Assembly (NCBI RefSeq): GCF_027924405.1 | Contig: NZ_AP026978.1 | Span: forward strand, 4,154,001 to 4,218,000 | DNA length: 64,000 nucleotides | Direction: 5' to 3' | Origin: Nocardia sputorum | GTDB lineage: Bacteria; Actinomycetota; Actinomycetes; Mycobacteriales; Mycobacteriaceae | Shown here: in pieces, positions 8,044 through 16,416 of the stretch | Layout of the letters: every line of letters starts with the position of its first letter | How positions within the stretch are numbered: the stretch's first letter is position 1 | Made by a program: the position numbers and the translations under genes | Notes under the pieces: model-generated | Database searches by the model: none | Told to the model about the DNA's origin: nothing | The model's input: the letters and a program-made list of their open reading frames with translations, nothing else

Positions 8044-9180
8044 TCACACCTTCGCGGCGGGGCGGAACCATCGACGACGCACCCGAATCATGTCTTCCCC
8101 CAGGCTGGCCGCCAAGGCCACGAGCAGTTTACGGTCGGCGTCGAACGTATCAGCCTTGTCCACGGCCGCGCGGTGCGGCTCGCCGTACAGCACCGGCCGC
8201 TCGCGATTGGCCGTGGCGACGCGCTGGAGTTCGCGCGCGTACCCGGAAAGGGTCGCGGTGGATGTCGGGTCGACTTGGGGACTGAGCAGCATCAGGGCAT
8301 CGCGAATGTCGACCATCATCGCTTGACGCCGCTCGAGGACGGCCGCCAGGGGTTGCCGGAGACGGAAACCGGGGTTCGGCCGTTCCGGAAGGAACCGGGT
8401 GATCACACCGACCGCGAAACGCCACAGCCGCCAGAGCAGCAGAACGTCACGCAGCGCCCCGAGGCCGACGACCACGGCTCGGATCCGCATCACCAAGCCA
8501 TACCACGACACACCCAGAAGGAAGATGAACTGCCCCAGATAGACCTCCCATCGACCGAGCACGACGAGCGCTCGCGGTGGCTTCGCCGATGCGGCGTAAT
8601 ACCCGAGCTGAATCGTGAACGCCACGGTCGCGGCGAGCATCAACACCGCGCCTATCACTGCCAGCATGATCCCGTGCGCGGGCGTCCCCGACAGCAGGCG
8701 CAGGTATGCGACACAGTAGAAAACGATCAACACCCCGATCGGCACGGTGATCACTTTCTCCCCGAGCGAGAAACCGATCACGGCAGGGTCGGTGAACCCA
8801 TAGGGCTTCGCGTCCGGGCCTGCGGCGACAGCACACACCGCCAGCACGGCGATGGAGGCGAGCAGCGGAACGGCGATGGCGATCAGGATCTTCTTCGTCT
8901 GCGCGGTGTGCCGCGCGGCCAGTACGAAGAACGCCACGATGCAGACCTTGCCGCCCACCAGCAGCACGGTGCCGATGAACTCGTATTCCATCGCGGTCAG
9001 CAACCACGGGTCCGAGCGATCCTGGACGTACTCTCCGAAGGAATATCCCGACGCGAGGAAGAAGAACGCCCCGACCACCGCGAGCAGAGCGACGTCCTTG
9101 TTGCGGCGGTACTGATTCGCCTTCCAGATCATGGCCACGGTGAATGCCGCGATGAGCCACCCGTGCGGTATGTAGATCAC
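8044..9180 (-). CDS. MAB_1171c-like integral membrane protein
   Basis: This is a 378-residue membrane protein. About seven hydrophobic helices fill the first 240 residues, beginning with IPHGWLIAAFTVAMIW, followed by a basic cytoplasmic tail of about 140 residues. It resembles the family named MAB_1171c putative transporter, which commonly lies beside ImmA/IrrE and XRE genes in actinobacteria. Transport has not been shown, as far as I know. The GTG at 9180 overlaps the TGA of the ImmA/IrrE gene (GTGA), so the two are coupled. Longer upstream starts would run into the peptidase gene and are not needed. The role may be sensing, with the peptidase as effector; this is speculation. Confidence 0.7.
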   Translation of the reverse strand: MIYIPHGWLIAAFTVAMIWKANQYRRNKDVALLAVVGAFFFLASGYSFGEYVQDRSDPWLLTAMEYEFIGTVLLVGGKVCIVAFFVLAARHTAQTKKILIAIAVPLLASIAVLAVCAVAAGPDAKPYGFTDPAVIGFSLGEKVITVPIGVLIVFYCVAYLRLLSGTPAHGIMLAVIGAVLMLAATVAFTIQLGYYAASAKPPRALVVLGRWEVYLGQFIFLLGVSWYGLVMRIRAVVVGLGALRDVLLLWRLWRFAVGVITRFLPERPNPGFRLRQPLAAVLERRQAMMVDIRDALMLLSPQVDPTSTATLSGYARELQRVATANRERPVLYGEPHRAAVDKADTFDADRKLLVALAASLGEDMIRVRRRWFRPAAKV

Positions 9181-9755
9181 AGCCAGCCCATTCTCTCCTG
9201 CAGCGGCAGGGACAGATCTTCGGTCCGCTGCAGCGGACGCAGGGCGCGTTGCCGATCGAGTACCCGGCCCACCTGGTACGCCCACCGCGCGAGCAGGTTC
9301 GCCGTGTACTCCGCTTCCCATTCCCGCTCCGGGGACATCGCCGAATGTCTATGCACGCTTCCGGTCTCGTAGTGCCCGGCGATGATGTGCCCGAACTCGT
9401 GCCCGATGCCGTGGTCCTGATGCCAGGCGGGTGTCGCCTTCTGGTACGCGATGACGTACGTGTCGGGCGGCGCGGAGAGTTTCAGCGTCATCGCGAAGAA
9501 GCAATCGACCGGCAGCAGCCTTTCTTGCAGAAGCACCGTCGCGCCGGTGAATTCGCAGTAGCGCTCGATCAGCTGGCGCATGGTCAGCAGTTCACGCACC
9601 TCCATGCGCTGGAGCAGCAGCCGGGTGCGATGTTCGATCTCGCGCACCATCGCGGGGTTCGGGACGAAGCGCGATCCCGCGTCCTGTCCGTTTCCGGCCA
9701 TCGCCGCCGTATCGGCAGTCGCGCGTCTCACGCGCCCGCGCCACACGGGAATCAT
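9177..9755 (-). CDS. ImmA/IrrE-family metallo-endopeptidase
   Basis: This is a 192-residue zinc peptidase. HEFGH at residues 119-123 is the HExxH zinc site, and the E in REWEAEYTANLLA about 25 residues later is the likely third ligand. Members such as ImmA and IrrE cleave HTH repressors to switch on stress or mobile-element genes. The gene is first in the leftward operon with the MAB_1171c-like membrane protein and the FAD monooxygenase. The nearest HTH candidates for cleavage are the EspR-like protein at 6523 and the XRE-TPR protein at 12620. The first 20 residues are basic and variable, so the start could lie slightly inside, for example at the methionine at residue 19. Confidence 0.85.
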   Translation of the reverse strand: MIPVWRGRVRRATADTAAMAGNGQDAGSRFVPNPAMVREIEHRTRLLLQRMEVRELLTMRQLIERYCEFTGATVLLQERLLPVDCFFAMTLKLSAPPDTYVIAYQKATPAWHQDHGIGHEFGHIIAGHYETGSVHRHSAMSPEREWEAEYTANLLARWAYQVGRVLDRQRALRPLQRTEDLSLPLQERMGWL

Positions 9756-10017
9756 CAGACGTCACACTCCGCAGCCCCCACCGCCCGACCTTCGGCAACC
9801 GGTGCGTCGAACGGTACGAATACGATGCCGAGCGCCGCGCCTGATCGACCGATGTCGTCCCAGAGCCCCCGTGCCCGGCGGTTCGGCGTTCAAAGTACCA
9901 CCACCGCGACCGGACAGCATCAACCCGAATCGTCTGTGGCAAACGTCGCATTGGCGGTGGATCGGTCGTCATCGCACGGCTCGGCGCGAGACTGTTTCGC
10001 TCGGCCGGACGGGACTA

Positions 10018-10030
10018 GTGCCGCGTCAAG
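10018..10030. repeat. left terminal inverted repeat of the IS630 element
   Basis: GTGCCGCGTCAAG directly follows the TA at 10016-10017. It matches the reverse complement of the right end at 11 of 13 positions. Confidence 0.75.
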
Positions 10031-11138
10031 CAACCTTCGGTAGGTAATCAGGGTGCCGGATCTTGGAGTTGACGGCGAAGTCGCGTTTGGGTCGGGCGTG
10101 CTGGTTGTACCAGCGGATGTAGGCGCCGATCGCGGCGTCTTGTTCGTCGTGGCTGCGGTGATCGGTGCCGTTCAACGCGAAGTAGCGTAGAGCCGCGAAT
10201 TCGGACTCGATCCAGTTCAACCACGACGAATAGGTCGGTAGGAACACCAGTTCCACGTCGTTGACCGCGGCCCAGGCGCGCACCTCGGCTCGCTTGTGCG
10301 GGGAGAAGTTGTCGACGATGACGTAGAGCCTTTCGCCAGGCCAGCGCGCCCGCAGCGACTTCAGCAACGACAGGAACTCTTGCCACCGTTTACGGTCCCG
10401 GATCCGATAGTGGAGCTTGCCGGTCGACAGGTCCAAAGCACCGAGCAGGTGCCGCACGCCCTGGGTGCGCCGGTAGGTCGCCCGCAACCGCCTCGGGATC
10501 CGTCGCGGGAACCAGCCACGACCAGCGCGGGGTTGCAGGTTCAGCGGCCCGAACTCGTCCACACAGACCACCCGCCCATCGGTGGGCCGATGGTCGTAGA
10601 GGTCCAGGACGCGGTTCATCTTCGCGGTGAACTCCGGATCGGTGCCCGCCTTCCAAGTCTTGACCGCTTGCCACGACACCCCCTCGGCTTTGAGGATCTT
10701 GCGCAGAGTTTCGCGGCTGATCTCAACGATTCCGTTGGTGAGCAACACTTCTCGCAGTTTCGACAGACTCCACACCGAGAACGGCCAGCCCAGATCCCGC
10801 GGGCAGCACCGAGCGATGCAGGCGATGCGTTCACGCGTCGCCCGATCCACCTTCTTCGGCCTGCCCGCGCTCCATTTTGGGTCCAGCGCGTCGAACCCCC
10901 GCTCGTTGAACTCGTGGATCACCTGCCGCACATACGCCTCGCTGACCTGCATCAACCTCGCGATCGCGGGCACCGGCTGCCGCTGCGCCGAGGCCATCAC
11001 CACGATCGCTCGTCGCGTCCTGATCGGCTGTTTGCTCGTCTTGGTGATCTTCTGCAACCGGCGCCCCTCCTCCGGGGTCACCGCCCGCACAAACACTTCC
11101 GGCCTCCGGGCCACCGACACCACCTCCACCGGCAGCAT
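10026..11138 (-). CDS. IS630 family transposase
   Basis: This is a DDE transposase of about 370 residues. The N-terminal part has two helix-turn-helix-like segments (IARLMQVSEAYVRQVIHEF and the following Winged-helix 33-like part). The catalytic core shows VCVDEFGPLN, YVIVDNFSPH and WLNWIESEF, giving the acidic triad D, D, E. The start is uncertain: ATG at 11138, GTG at 11156 and TTG at 11162 are all in frame within 30 bases. The reading frame is unbroken and the stop lies eight bases inside the left end, so the element may still be active. Confidence 0.92.
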   Translation of the reverse strand: MLPVEVVSVARRPEVFVRAVTPEEGRRLQKITKTSKQPIRTRRAIVVMASAQRQPVPAIARLMQVSEAYVRQVIHEFNERGFDALDPKWSAGRPKKVDRATRERIACIARCCPRDLGWPFSVWSLSKLREVLLTNGIVEISRETLRKILKAEGVSWQAVKTWKAGTDPEFTAKMNRVLDLYDHRPTDGRVVCVDEFGPLNLQPRAGRGWFPRRIPRRLRATYRRTQGVRHLLGALDLSTGKLHYRIRDRKRWQEFLSLLKSLRARWPGERLYVIVDNFSPHKRAEVRAWAAVNDVELVFLPTYSSWLNWIESEFAALRYFALNGTDHRSHDEQDAAIGAYIRWYNQHARPKRDFAVNSKIRHPDYLPKVA

Positions 11139-11191
11139 CACCGGACACGCGCCCACGATCAACCCGACACCCGGTTACCGAGGCAACCTAC

Positions 11192-11204
11192 TTAGACGAG
11201 GCAC
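11192..11204. repeat. right terminal inverted repeat of the IS630 element
   Basis: TTAGACGAGGCAC directly precedes the TA at 11205-11206. It pairs with the left end at 10018-10030. Confidence 0.75.
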
Positions 11205-11524
11205 TAGCCCGTGTTCTCCCCGCGCGGCGGGCCAAGAGCGGCGCGGACCGTGTCACGTAACCAGCGCTGAGCCGGGTCGGTGTTGTGGGCCTCCGTCCCG
11301 AGGTCGATCACCGTCGCGTCACCGAGTTGTTCGATGAGGGTCACACCGATCTCCACCGGCGCCGGATAGGCCGAATCCGGACCGAGGTCGTCAGTTGCGC
11401 CGAAGATCGGCAGCTTGTCGATCAAGCTGTGCGTCACGCCGTCGATGTCGGTGAATTCCACCTCGATGATGCCCGGCTGGTAGTCCGACACCCATCGGAC
11501 GGCTTTCCCCCAAATAATCGCCAT
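11204..11524 (-). CDS. hypothetical protein, stop codon formed at the IS630 junction
   Basis: This is a small soluble acidic protein of 106 residues beginning MAIIWGKAVRWVSDY. I do not recognise a family. The middle (IEVEFTDIDGVTHSLIDKLP) looks like a compact beta-alpha fold. The ATG at 11524 is preferred; the frame stays open to 11632 but the extra residues look like non-coding translation. The TAG stop uses the TA target copy of the IS630 element. Joining the two flanks without the element also gives TAG, so the protein was not altered by the insertion. Neighbours upstream are small membrane and recombinase-like orphans. Confidence 0.55.
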   Translation of the reverse strand: MAIIWGKAVRWVSDYQPGIIEVEFTDIDGVTHSLIDKLPIFGATDDLGPDSAYPAPVEIGVTLIEQLGDATVIDLGTEAHNTDPAQRWLRDTVRAALGPPRGENTG

Positions 11525-11722
11525 TACGTCAATATGCCAGCCGACTCGACGCTCTGCCCAACGCGCAGCCACCGGTCGCGCTGGCACCACCGGCAGCCCA
11601 CCAGCGGAGACCGGTGCTTCTACCGCTGACACTCCGCCATGCCGAGGAAGTCACCGGCCCGTCGCGACGATGGGCCGGTGTTCCGGCGATTCCAAACGCT
11701 CGTGACGATTGCGACCGACAGG

Positions 11723-12091
11723 TCAATGGCGGCCTGGTCGGCGCGGGTACGTGGAAGGACGCATCCGGCCGGTGATCCGGAGTGTCTCTTTCGCCGCGCA
11801 TTTCCACGAGCATTCGTTCGCATCGCACTCCAAATGCACCTGCATGAGCGCGTGCGCATCACCGAGAGCGAATTCCGGGCCGTCCGTCGGCTCTACCGCA
11901 GGCCAACCCAGCGGCGGCCAGCCCAGCAGGCACAGTTGCTCATGACCGACACGTTCGGCGATGTGATAGACGCTCGGGCCGCGCAGCGGTTTTCGCCACC
12001 ATCTGCTCGCGGCGAAGAAGACCGTCAGCAGTACCGCGACCGCTGCCGCCCCCACCATCAGGGCCGCGCTGAACTCGGACCAGCCGGACAT
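11723..12091 (-). CDS. small membrane-anchored hypothetical protein
   Basis: This protein of 122 residues has one hydrophobic segment at about residues 8-26 (FSAALMVGAAAVAVLLTVFF) followed by a basic anchor and a soluble tail. The tail contains HLECDANECSWKCAAKETL, with three cysteines that might bind metal. The ATG at 12091 shares its A with the TGA of the upstream gene, which makes a coupled pair. No family is recognised. The C-terminal end (RPSTYPRRPGRH) is basic. Confidence 0.5.
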   Translation of the reverse strand: MSGWSEFSAALMVGAAAVAVLLTVFFAASRWWRKPLRGPSVYHIAERVGHEQLCLLGWPPLGWPAVEPTDGPEFALGDAHALMQVHLECDANECSWKCAAKETLRITGRMRPSTYPRRPGRH

Positions 12092-12432
12092 CAAACGCCC
12101 ACCCCGCTCTCCGATGACCCGAACGGCGGCCAGCGGTGCCCGCGCTCCCACATCTGCTCGGGCGCGACGACGATGAGCGCCACCTCCTCGGTGAGCCCAC
12201 GCCGGGCGGTCCAGATGTGCTCCCGAGTCGGAGCGATGACGGCCGAAGCGCCCACCCGGCGGATCGCCTGTACGAGCAGCAGTGTCGGCATCAGCGCATC
12301 GCGATCCACGACCAACACTTCCGGCTCGGGATACCCTTTTCGCGCGGCTAGCGCCCGAATCGCGCGCTCCTCACCTGCGTGATCGTTGCCGGACTGATCC
12401 AGCCTGATGTAACCGAGCGCGATTTCCGCCAT
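12091..12432 (-). CDS. hypothetical protein, resolvase-N-terminal-like fold
   Basis: This is a 113-residue protein opening AEIALGYIRLDQSGNDHAGE, with VVDRDALMPTLLLVQAIRRV later. The order of a strand with GYIR, a charged loop, then a helix with ARKGY resembles the catalytic domain of serine recombinases. The catalytic serine and the usual arginines are not evident and no DNA-binding domain follows, so it would be a non-catalytic relative. It is coupled by TGATG to the small membrane protein downstream. The similarity is weak and by eye only. It stands about 190 bases from the divergent XRE-TPR gene. Confidence 0.45.
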   Translation of the reverse strand: MAEIALGYIRLDQSGNDHAGEERAIRALAARKGYPEPEVLVVDRDALMPTLLLVQAIRRVGASAVIAPTREHIWTARRGLTEEVALIVVAPEQMWERGHRWPPFGSSESGVGV

Positions 12433-12588
12433 GTCCGCCCCTTATCCGTCGATGTGGTGTGGCAACCGGCGCCGGGGATCCCTGGATCCTGGGAACGCAA
12501 TCGGTGCCGGGATGAGAGATGTACTCACCCGGTGCCGAGGCCGGAACAGACTGTGACCGACGGACAAGACAGCGAATCGGCAAAACAT

Positions 12589-12607
12589 TTGTCACCCTGG
12601 GGATAAC
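12589..12607 (+). promoter_or_regulatory. TTGTC-CCTGGGGATAAC promoter-proximal motif, copy 1
   Basis: TTGTCACCCTGGGGATAAC ends 12 bases before the ATG of the XRE-TPR gene. A second copy with two differences lies at 45787-45805 before a small membrane protein gene. The position suggests a promoter or operator. Confidence 0.45.
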
Positions 12608-12619
12608 GAAGTCTGTGGA

Positions 12620-13843
12620 ATGGAACCCGTGATGACGATGACCCAGGAATCCGGTGTCGGCGACAAAGTACGTGTCGCAAGGAAGCTAGCGGGATGGAGC
12701 CAGGAGAAACTCGCGCGGGAAGCGAACTTCTCGGCGAGCTTGGTCCGCAAGGTCGAACGCGGCCGGGCGCCCGCGTCTCCGGCTTTCGTCGCGGCCTGCG
12801 CCCGCGCGCTGCGGGTGAACCTCGCCGACCTCCTCGAGCAGCCCTACCCGCGCCAGACTCGCGACGAACAGCAAGTGCACGCCGGAGTACCCGAGATCCG
12901 CCGTGAACTGGCCGCGTACAAGATCGAGCCGGACGGCACGATGAACTCCCGACCCGAAGCCGAACTCGCCGCCGACGTCGCAAAGGCGTCCGCAATGCGT
13001 CACTCGGTCAGCCTCGGTGATCTCGGCACGCTTCTGCCCGGCCTGCTCGCGGACCTGCGCGTCGCCTGGCACTCCGCGACCGGAGCGGAGCGCGAGCGCC
13101 TCTTCGGGCTGCTCGCCGAAGCGTTCGCCGCGACCGGGCAACTCGTGTACAAACTCGGCTATATCGATCTTTCCTCGCTGTGTGTCGAGCGGTACGAATG
13201 GGCAGCCGCGCGATCCGGTGATCAACTGGCCGTGCTCGCGGGCGATTATCAGCGCGCGGGCGAGCTGATCTGCACGGCCGAGTGGTCGACCGCCCTCCGC
13301 TTCCTGGAAGCCAGCCGGTCCACCATCGAATCCGAGATCGGCGGCAACGATCCGGCCGTCCTCAGTATGTGGGGCAATTTGCACTTGAAATCCGGTCTCG
13401 CCGCAGCTCGTGCGGGTCGGCGCGACGTAGCCGACCAACACCTCGCCGAAGCGCGGGAGACTGCCCGCCGCCTCGGTGGCGACCGAGACGATTACCGGCT
13501 TTGCTTCGGCGTCACGAATGTCGACATCTGGTCGGTCGGGCTGGCCGTAGAGATGATGGATGGCACCGAGGCGGTGAAACGTGCCGAGCACGTGCGTCTT
13601 CCGGTCACGACGCCCCGGGAGCGCGCAGGCCACCATTACATCGACCTGGCCCGCGGATTCCTGCTCCACGGCGACCGCACAAAAGCCCTTACCTCGCTAC
13701 GGAAGGCCAAGGAGATCGCACCGACGCAAACCCGCTACCACCCCATGGTGCACGAGACCATCCGCGTCCTCGCCCGCGACGACGCACGAAGCAACGAGAG
13801 CGTGCGAGGCTTCGCCGCTTGGTGCGGGATCAATCGCGGTTGA
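12620..13843 (+). CDS. XRE-family regulator with TPR-like C-terminal domain
   Basis: This is a 407-residue protein. Residues about 12-70 form a helix-turn-helix of the XRE type (VARKLAGWSQEKLAREANFS). The remaining 330 residues are alpha-helical with tandem A-rich pairs such as AARAGRRDVADQHLAEARE and ALTSLRKAKEIAPTQ, as in TPR domains. The arrangement is common in actinomycete regulators that sense a peptide or partner protein. ATG 12620 is used; ATG 12632 is also possible. The gene is divergent from the resolvase-like orphan. It is a second candidate substrate for the ImmA/IrrE peptidase 3 kb away. Confidence 0.8.
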   Translation: MEPVMTMTQESGVGDKVRVARKLAGWSQEKLAREANFSASLVRKVERGRAPASPAFVAACARALRVNLADLLEQPYPRQTRDEQQVHAGVPEIRRELAAYKIEPDGTMNSRPEAELAADVAKASAMRHSVSLGDLGTLLPGLLADLRVAWHSATGAERERLFGLLAEAFAATGQLVYKLGYIDLSSLCVERYEWAAARSGDQLAVLAGDYQRAGELICTAEWSTALRFLEASRSTIESEIGGNDPAVLSMWGNLHLKSGLAAARAGRRDVADQHLAEARETARRLGGDRDDYRLCFGVTNVDIWSVGLAVEMMDGTEAVKRAEHVRLPVTTPRERAGHHYIDLARGFLLHGDRTKALTSLRKAKEIAPTQTRYHPMVHETIRVLARDDARSNESVRGFAAWCGINRG

Positions 13844-13970
13844 GGAGTTCGACCGTACGGCGATACGTTCACTCCTTGCTCAGCTGGCTCCCCAGCGGCC
13901 CTGCGCTGCTCGAGGACCTGCACAGCGGGTGCTCCTACAGCTGACGTTCGACCCGATGGCAGGGATCGGG

Positions 13971-14939
13971 TCACATCGCGGCAAGCCGCTGGTCGAGTCG
14001 GCGTAACTCCATGCGCCACAGGACGAATCCGGTGAGCAGCAGTAGAACACCGAGGACGACGCAGATGTGGGCCAGCGGTTCCGTGTAGCGGCCTCCGGCG
14101 GCGGTGATGCCTACTCCCGTCGCTGCTGTCCCGGCGAGGATCGGCGCGAATCCCGACGACACTCCGGCACGGCGTGCGACCACGCATCTGAGGAAGATTG
14201 CGATACCCGCGACGATGCCGACCGTTGCGATCGCCGTCGAGCTGGGCGCGAACACCGAGCAGATGCCGACGACGATCAGCCCGACGCCGGGCGTCACCAT
14301 TGTGTCGGTGAGCAATTTCCCGTACGCCCGGGATCGATTGCCGATCGCGCGGACTCGGCTCTCGATCTCCTGCGATTCCGCGTGTGCATCCGCTACGAGT
14401 TCGCGGACCTCGGCGTGCAGGTCCAGGAACCTTTTACCGAGCGCCTCCACTTCGGCCATGATCTCCGCGGAGTCGGCGACGTCTTGGTCTCCGCGCTGCG
14501 GGAACCAGGGCACGAACTCGGCGGGGGCTTGGCGAAGCCTCCGGCCGAGTTCCGCTGTCACCGTGATCGGCTGACTGTGCAGGACGACGAAGATGCTGTC
14601 GCCGCCCGAGACCACTTCGATGTCGTATCCACCGTTGCTTCCCTCGACGAGCGCGATACGTTCGGCCACCCGCTGCGTTTTCCCCACGGTGAAGCCTTCG
14701 GCGGTGAGGACTTCCGGGACGGCGTCCAAGAAGGCCGGTGGCGTGGCGGCTTGGCCCGCGATGAGAACAACCCTCGCCCGTACGCGGTCGCCGTTTCGCT
14801 CGGTGTACCAATGGCGCCAGACCTTCGACGGATTCGGCAGGTTACCGGTAAGACGTGGCCACATCGCGGACAGCACTGCGGCGACAGCCTGGGCGGCGAT
14901 TCCGGGAGTGACTCCAGGATGGTCGTAAGAGTCGTTCAT
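13971..14939 (-). CDS. hypothetical protein with C-terminal membrane domain
   Basis: This protein of 322 residues has a soluble N-terminal two-thirds and four hydrophobic helices in the last third (for example AIATVGIVAGIAIFLRCVVA and ICVVLGVLLLLTGFVLW). The stretch around residues 160-210 is rich in charged heptads (EIMAEVEALGKRFLDLHAEV), consistent with a coiled coil. I do not recognise the family. It is convergent with the XRE-TPR gene, and its start faces the end of the epoxide hydrolase gene. Nothing indicates a function beyond membrane anchoring. Confidence 0.65.
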   Translation of the reverse strand: MNDSYDHPGVTPGIAAQAVAAVLSAMWPRLTGNLPNPSKVWRHWYTERNGDRVRARVVLIAGQAATPPAFLDAVPEVLTAEGFTVGKTQRVAERIALVEGSNGGYDIEVVSGGDSIFVVLHSQPITVTAELGRRLRQAPAEFVPWFPQRGDQDVADSAEIMAEVEALGKRFLDLHAEVRELVADAHAESQEIESRVRAIGNRSRAYGKLLTDTMVTPGVGLIVVGICSVFAPSSTAIATVGIVAGIAIFLRCVVARRAGVSSGFAPILAGTAATGVGITAAGGRYTEPLAHICVVLGVLLLLTGFVLWRMELRRLDQRLAAM

Positions 14940-14988
14940 GGCCCTCGAAAATCTTTGTGTCCGGCCAGTTTAGCCGAATCCACAGAGC

Positions 14989-15016
14989 AGGGCAGACGGC
15001 GTCGACCGTCCGCCCT
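14989..15016 (-). terminator. hairpin after the epoxide hydrolase gene
   Basis: An 11-base stem with one mismatch (14989-14999 with 15006-15016) and a 6-base loop lies 12 bases beyond the stop of the leftward epoxide hydrolase gene. Its arms resemble those of the cysNC terminator (GGGCAGACGG). Confidence 0.6.
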
Positions 15017-15027
15017 ACGGTGGCGAA

Positions 15028-16185
15028 TCAGACAAGCGACCGGAAGAACTCGCGGACGTCGCCGATCATCAGCTCGGGCACCTCCAGTGCCGGGAAATGG
15101 CCGCCGGAGTAGAACTCCGACCAGTGGGTGACGTTGTGGGTGCGTTCGGCGAAGCGGCGGATGGCATAGTCGCCGTCCTTGAAGACCGCGACACCGGTCG
15201 GCACGGTGCCCTTGGGTTTCGGGGCGAACATGGCCGCGTCGTGGAAGCGCTCGTAGTACAGGTTGGCGACGCTGCGGGCGGTATCGGTGAACCAGTAGAT
15301 GCTCACGGTGGTGAGCAGGCGGTCGAGGTCGACGGCCTGTTCGGGCAGGTCGTGCGATCGGTCGGTCCACTCCTGGTACTTCTCGACGATCCAGCCGAGC
15401 TGGCCGGCCGGAGAGTCGGCGAGCAACTGGGCGATGGTGTTCGGGCGCGAGCCCTGCAGATTCATGTAGGCCGAGCCGTCGTCCTGGAATTTCTTCATCG
15501 CGGCGAGCCGCGCCTTCTCCGCGTCGGTGAGGGAGGCCATGTCGGCTGGGTCGCCGGTCGGGAAGGTGACCAGCGCGTTCACGTGCACCCCGAGCACGTG
15601 ATCGGTGTCTATCCGCGCCAGGGCCGGGGCGATGAACGCACCGTGGTCGCCGCCCTGCACGCCGTAGCGGTCATAACCGAGGCGGGCCATGAGTTCGGCC
15701 AGCGCCGCCGCGATCCGGCCGTCGTTCCAGCCCGTCTCGGTGATCGGCCCGGAGAAACCGTGGCCGGGCAGCGACGGGATGACCAGGTGGAAGGCGGGTG
15801 CGTCCGGGGCGCCGTGCGCGGCGGGGTCGGTGAGCGGTCCGATCACGTCGCGAAAGTCGGCCACCGAGCTGGGCCAGCCGTGCAGCAGCAGCAACGGGGT
15901 GGCGTTCTGCCGGGCCGAACGCACGTGCAGGAAGTGCACGTTCTGGCCGGTGATGGTGGTGGTGAACTGCGGGTAGGCGTTCAACTCCGCCTCGGCCACG
16001 CGCCAGTCGAACTTCTCGACCCAGTACCCGGCCAGCTCCTTCAGGTAGGCGGTCGGCACGCCGCGTTCCCAGCCGGCACCGGGCACATCGTCGATCCACC
16101 GAGTGCGGGCCAAGCGCAAGCGAAGGTCATCCAGGTCGGCTTGCGGAACGTCGATACGGAAGGGGCGAATCTCTGTGTTCGTCAT
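15028..16185 (-). CDS. epoxide hydrolase (EHN-domain alpha/beta hydrolase)
   Basis: This is a 385-residue enzyme of the microsomal-type epoxide hydrolase family. The N-terminal EHN region ([20 protein letters not shown]) is followed by an alpha/beta hydrolase fold. LLLHGWPSS carries the oxyanion-hole HGWP. GGDHG near residue 178 contains the nucleophilic aspartate, and [11 protein letters not shown] carries the catalytic histidine. Such enzymes open epoxides to diols in the cytosol, often during xenobiotic or terpene degradation. It is transcribed away from the LAL regulator, with a long inverted repeat in between, and is the best candidate for that regulator's local target. Confidence 0.92.
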   Translation of the reverse strand: MTNTEIRPFRIDVPQADLDDLRLRLARTRWIDDVPGAGWERGVPTAYLKELAGYWVEKFDWRVAEAELNAYPQFTTTITGQNVHFLHVRSARQNATPLLLLHGWPSSVADFRDVIGPLTDPAAHGAPDAPAFHLVIPSLPGHGFSGPITETGWNDGRIAAALAELMARLGYDRYGVQGGDHGAFIAPALARIDTDHVLGVHVNALVTFPTGDPADMASLTDAEKARLAAMKKFQDDGSAYMNLQGSRPNTIAQLLADSPAGQLGWIVEKYQEWTDRSHDLPEQAVDLDRLLTTVSIYWFTDTARSVANLYYERFHDAAMFAPKPKGTVPTGVAVFKDGDYAIRRFAERTHNVTHWSEFYSGGHFPALEVPELMIGDVREFFRSLV

Positions 16186-16294
16186 GCCATTGATACTTCG
16201 GGTAAAGAGGCGCCCCCCGAATCACTCGAATTCGTTATTCCCCGATTCACGCATCCCCCGACAAATATCGAACACCACCGACTCCACCCCACCT

Positions 16295-16373
16295 CCTGAA
16301 GTCCGCGAGTGGCACACCACTGCGGCATCGGCCGAGAAGACCTCACGCTGGTGTGCCACTCGCGAACTTCAGG
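16295..16373. repeat. 25-bp inverted repeat with 29-bp spacer between divergent genes
   Basis: The left arm is 16295-16319 and the right arm 16349-16373. They are reverse complements with a single mismatch; both contain CGAGTGGCACACCA or its complement. The repeat lies between the starts of the epoxide hydrolase and the LuxR gene, so it is not a terminator of either. It could be a cruciform-type bidirectional operator or the footprint of a small repetitive element. Confidence 0.7.
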
Positions 16374-16416
16374 TCGGTGGTTGGCGCCGAGCGCGCGGGG
16401 CGGGCATGATCGCGCC

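Larger units (their letters stand above)
10018..11204 (-). mobile_element. IS630-family insertion sequence, apparently complete
   Basis: The element is 1,187 bases long and bounded by TA dinucleotides at 10016-10017 and 11205-11206, the target duplication used by the IS630/Tc1 group. The ends are imperfect inverted repeats: GTGCCGCGTCAAG on the left and GTGCCTCGTCTAA on the reverse complement of the right. It carries one intact transposase. The TA on the right side forms the TA of the TAG stop of the neighbouring hypothetical gene. The insertion regenerates that stop exactly. Confidence 0.88.

Noticed and set aside
10016..11206. Idea that the IS630 insertion truncated the 106-residue protein
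   Set aside because: Joining the flanks without the element restores the same TAG, so the protein end is unchanged.
16295..16373. Reading the long inverted repeat as a transcription terminator
   Set aside because: Both flanking genes start from this region and are read away from it, and no T run follows.
16309..16416. Longer N-terminus for the LAL regulator from a GTG at 16309
   Set aside because: The extra 36 residues lie in the inverted repeat and lack family similarity; GTG 16417 gives the usual opening.
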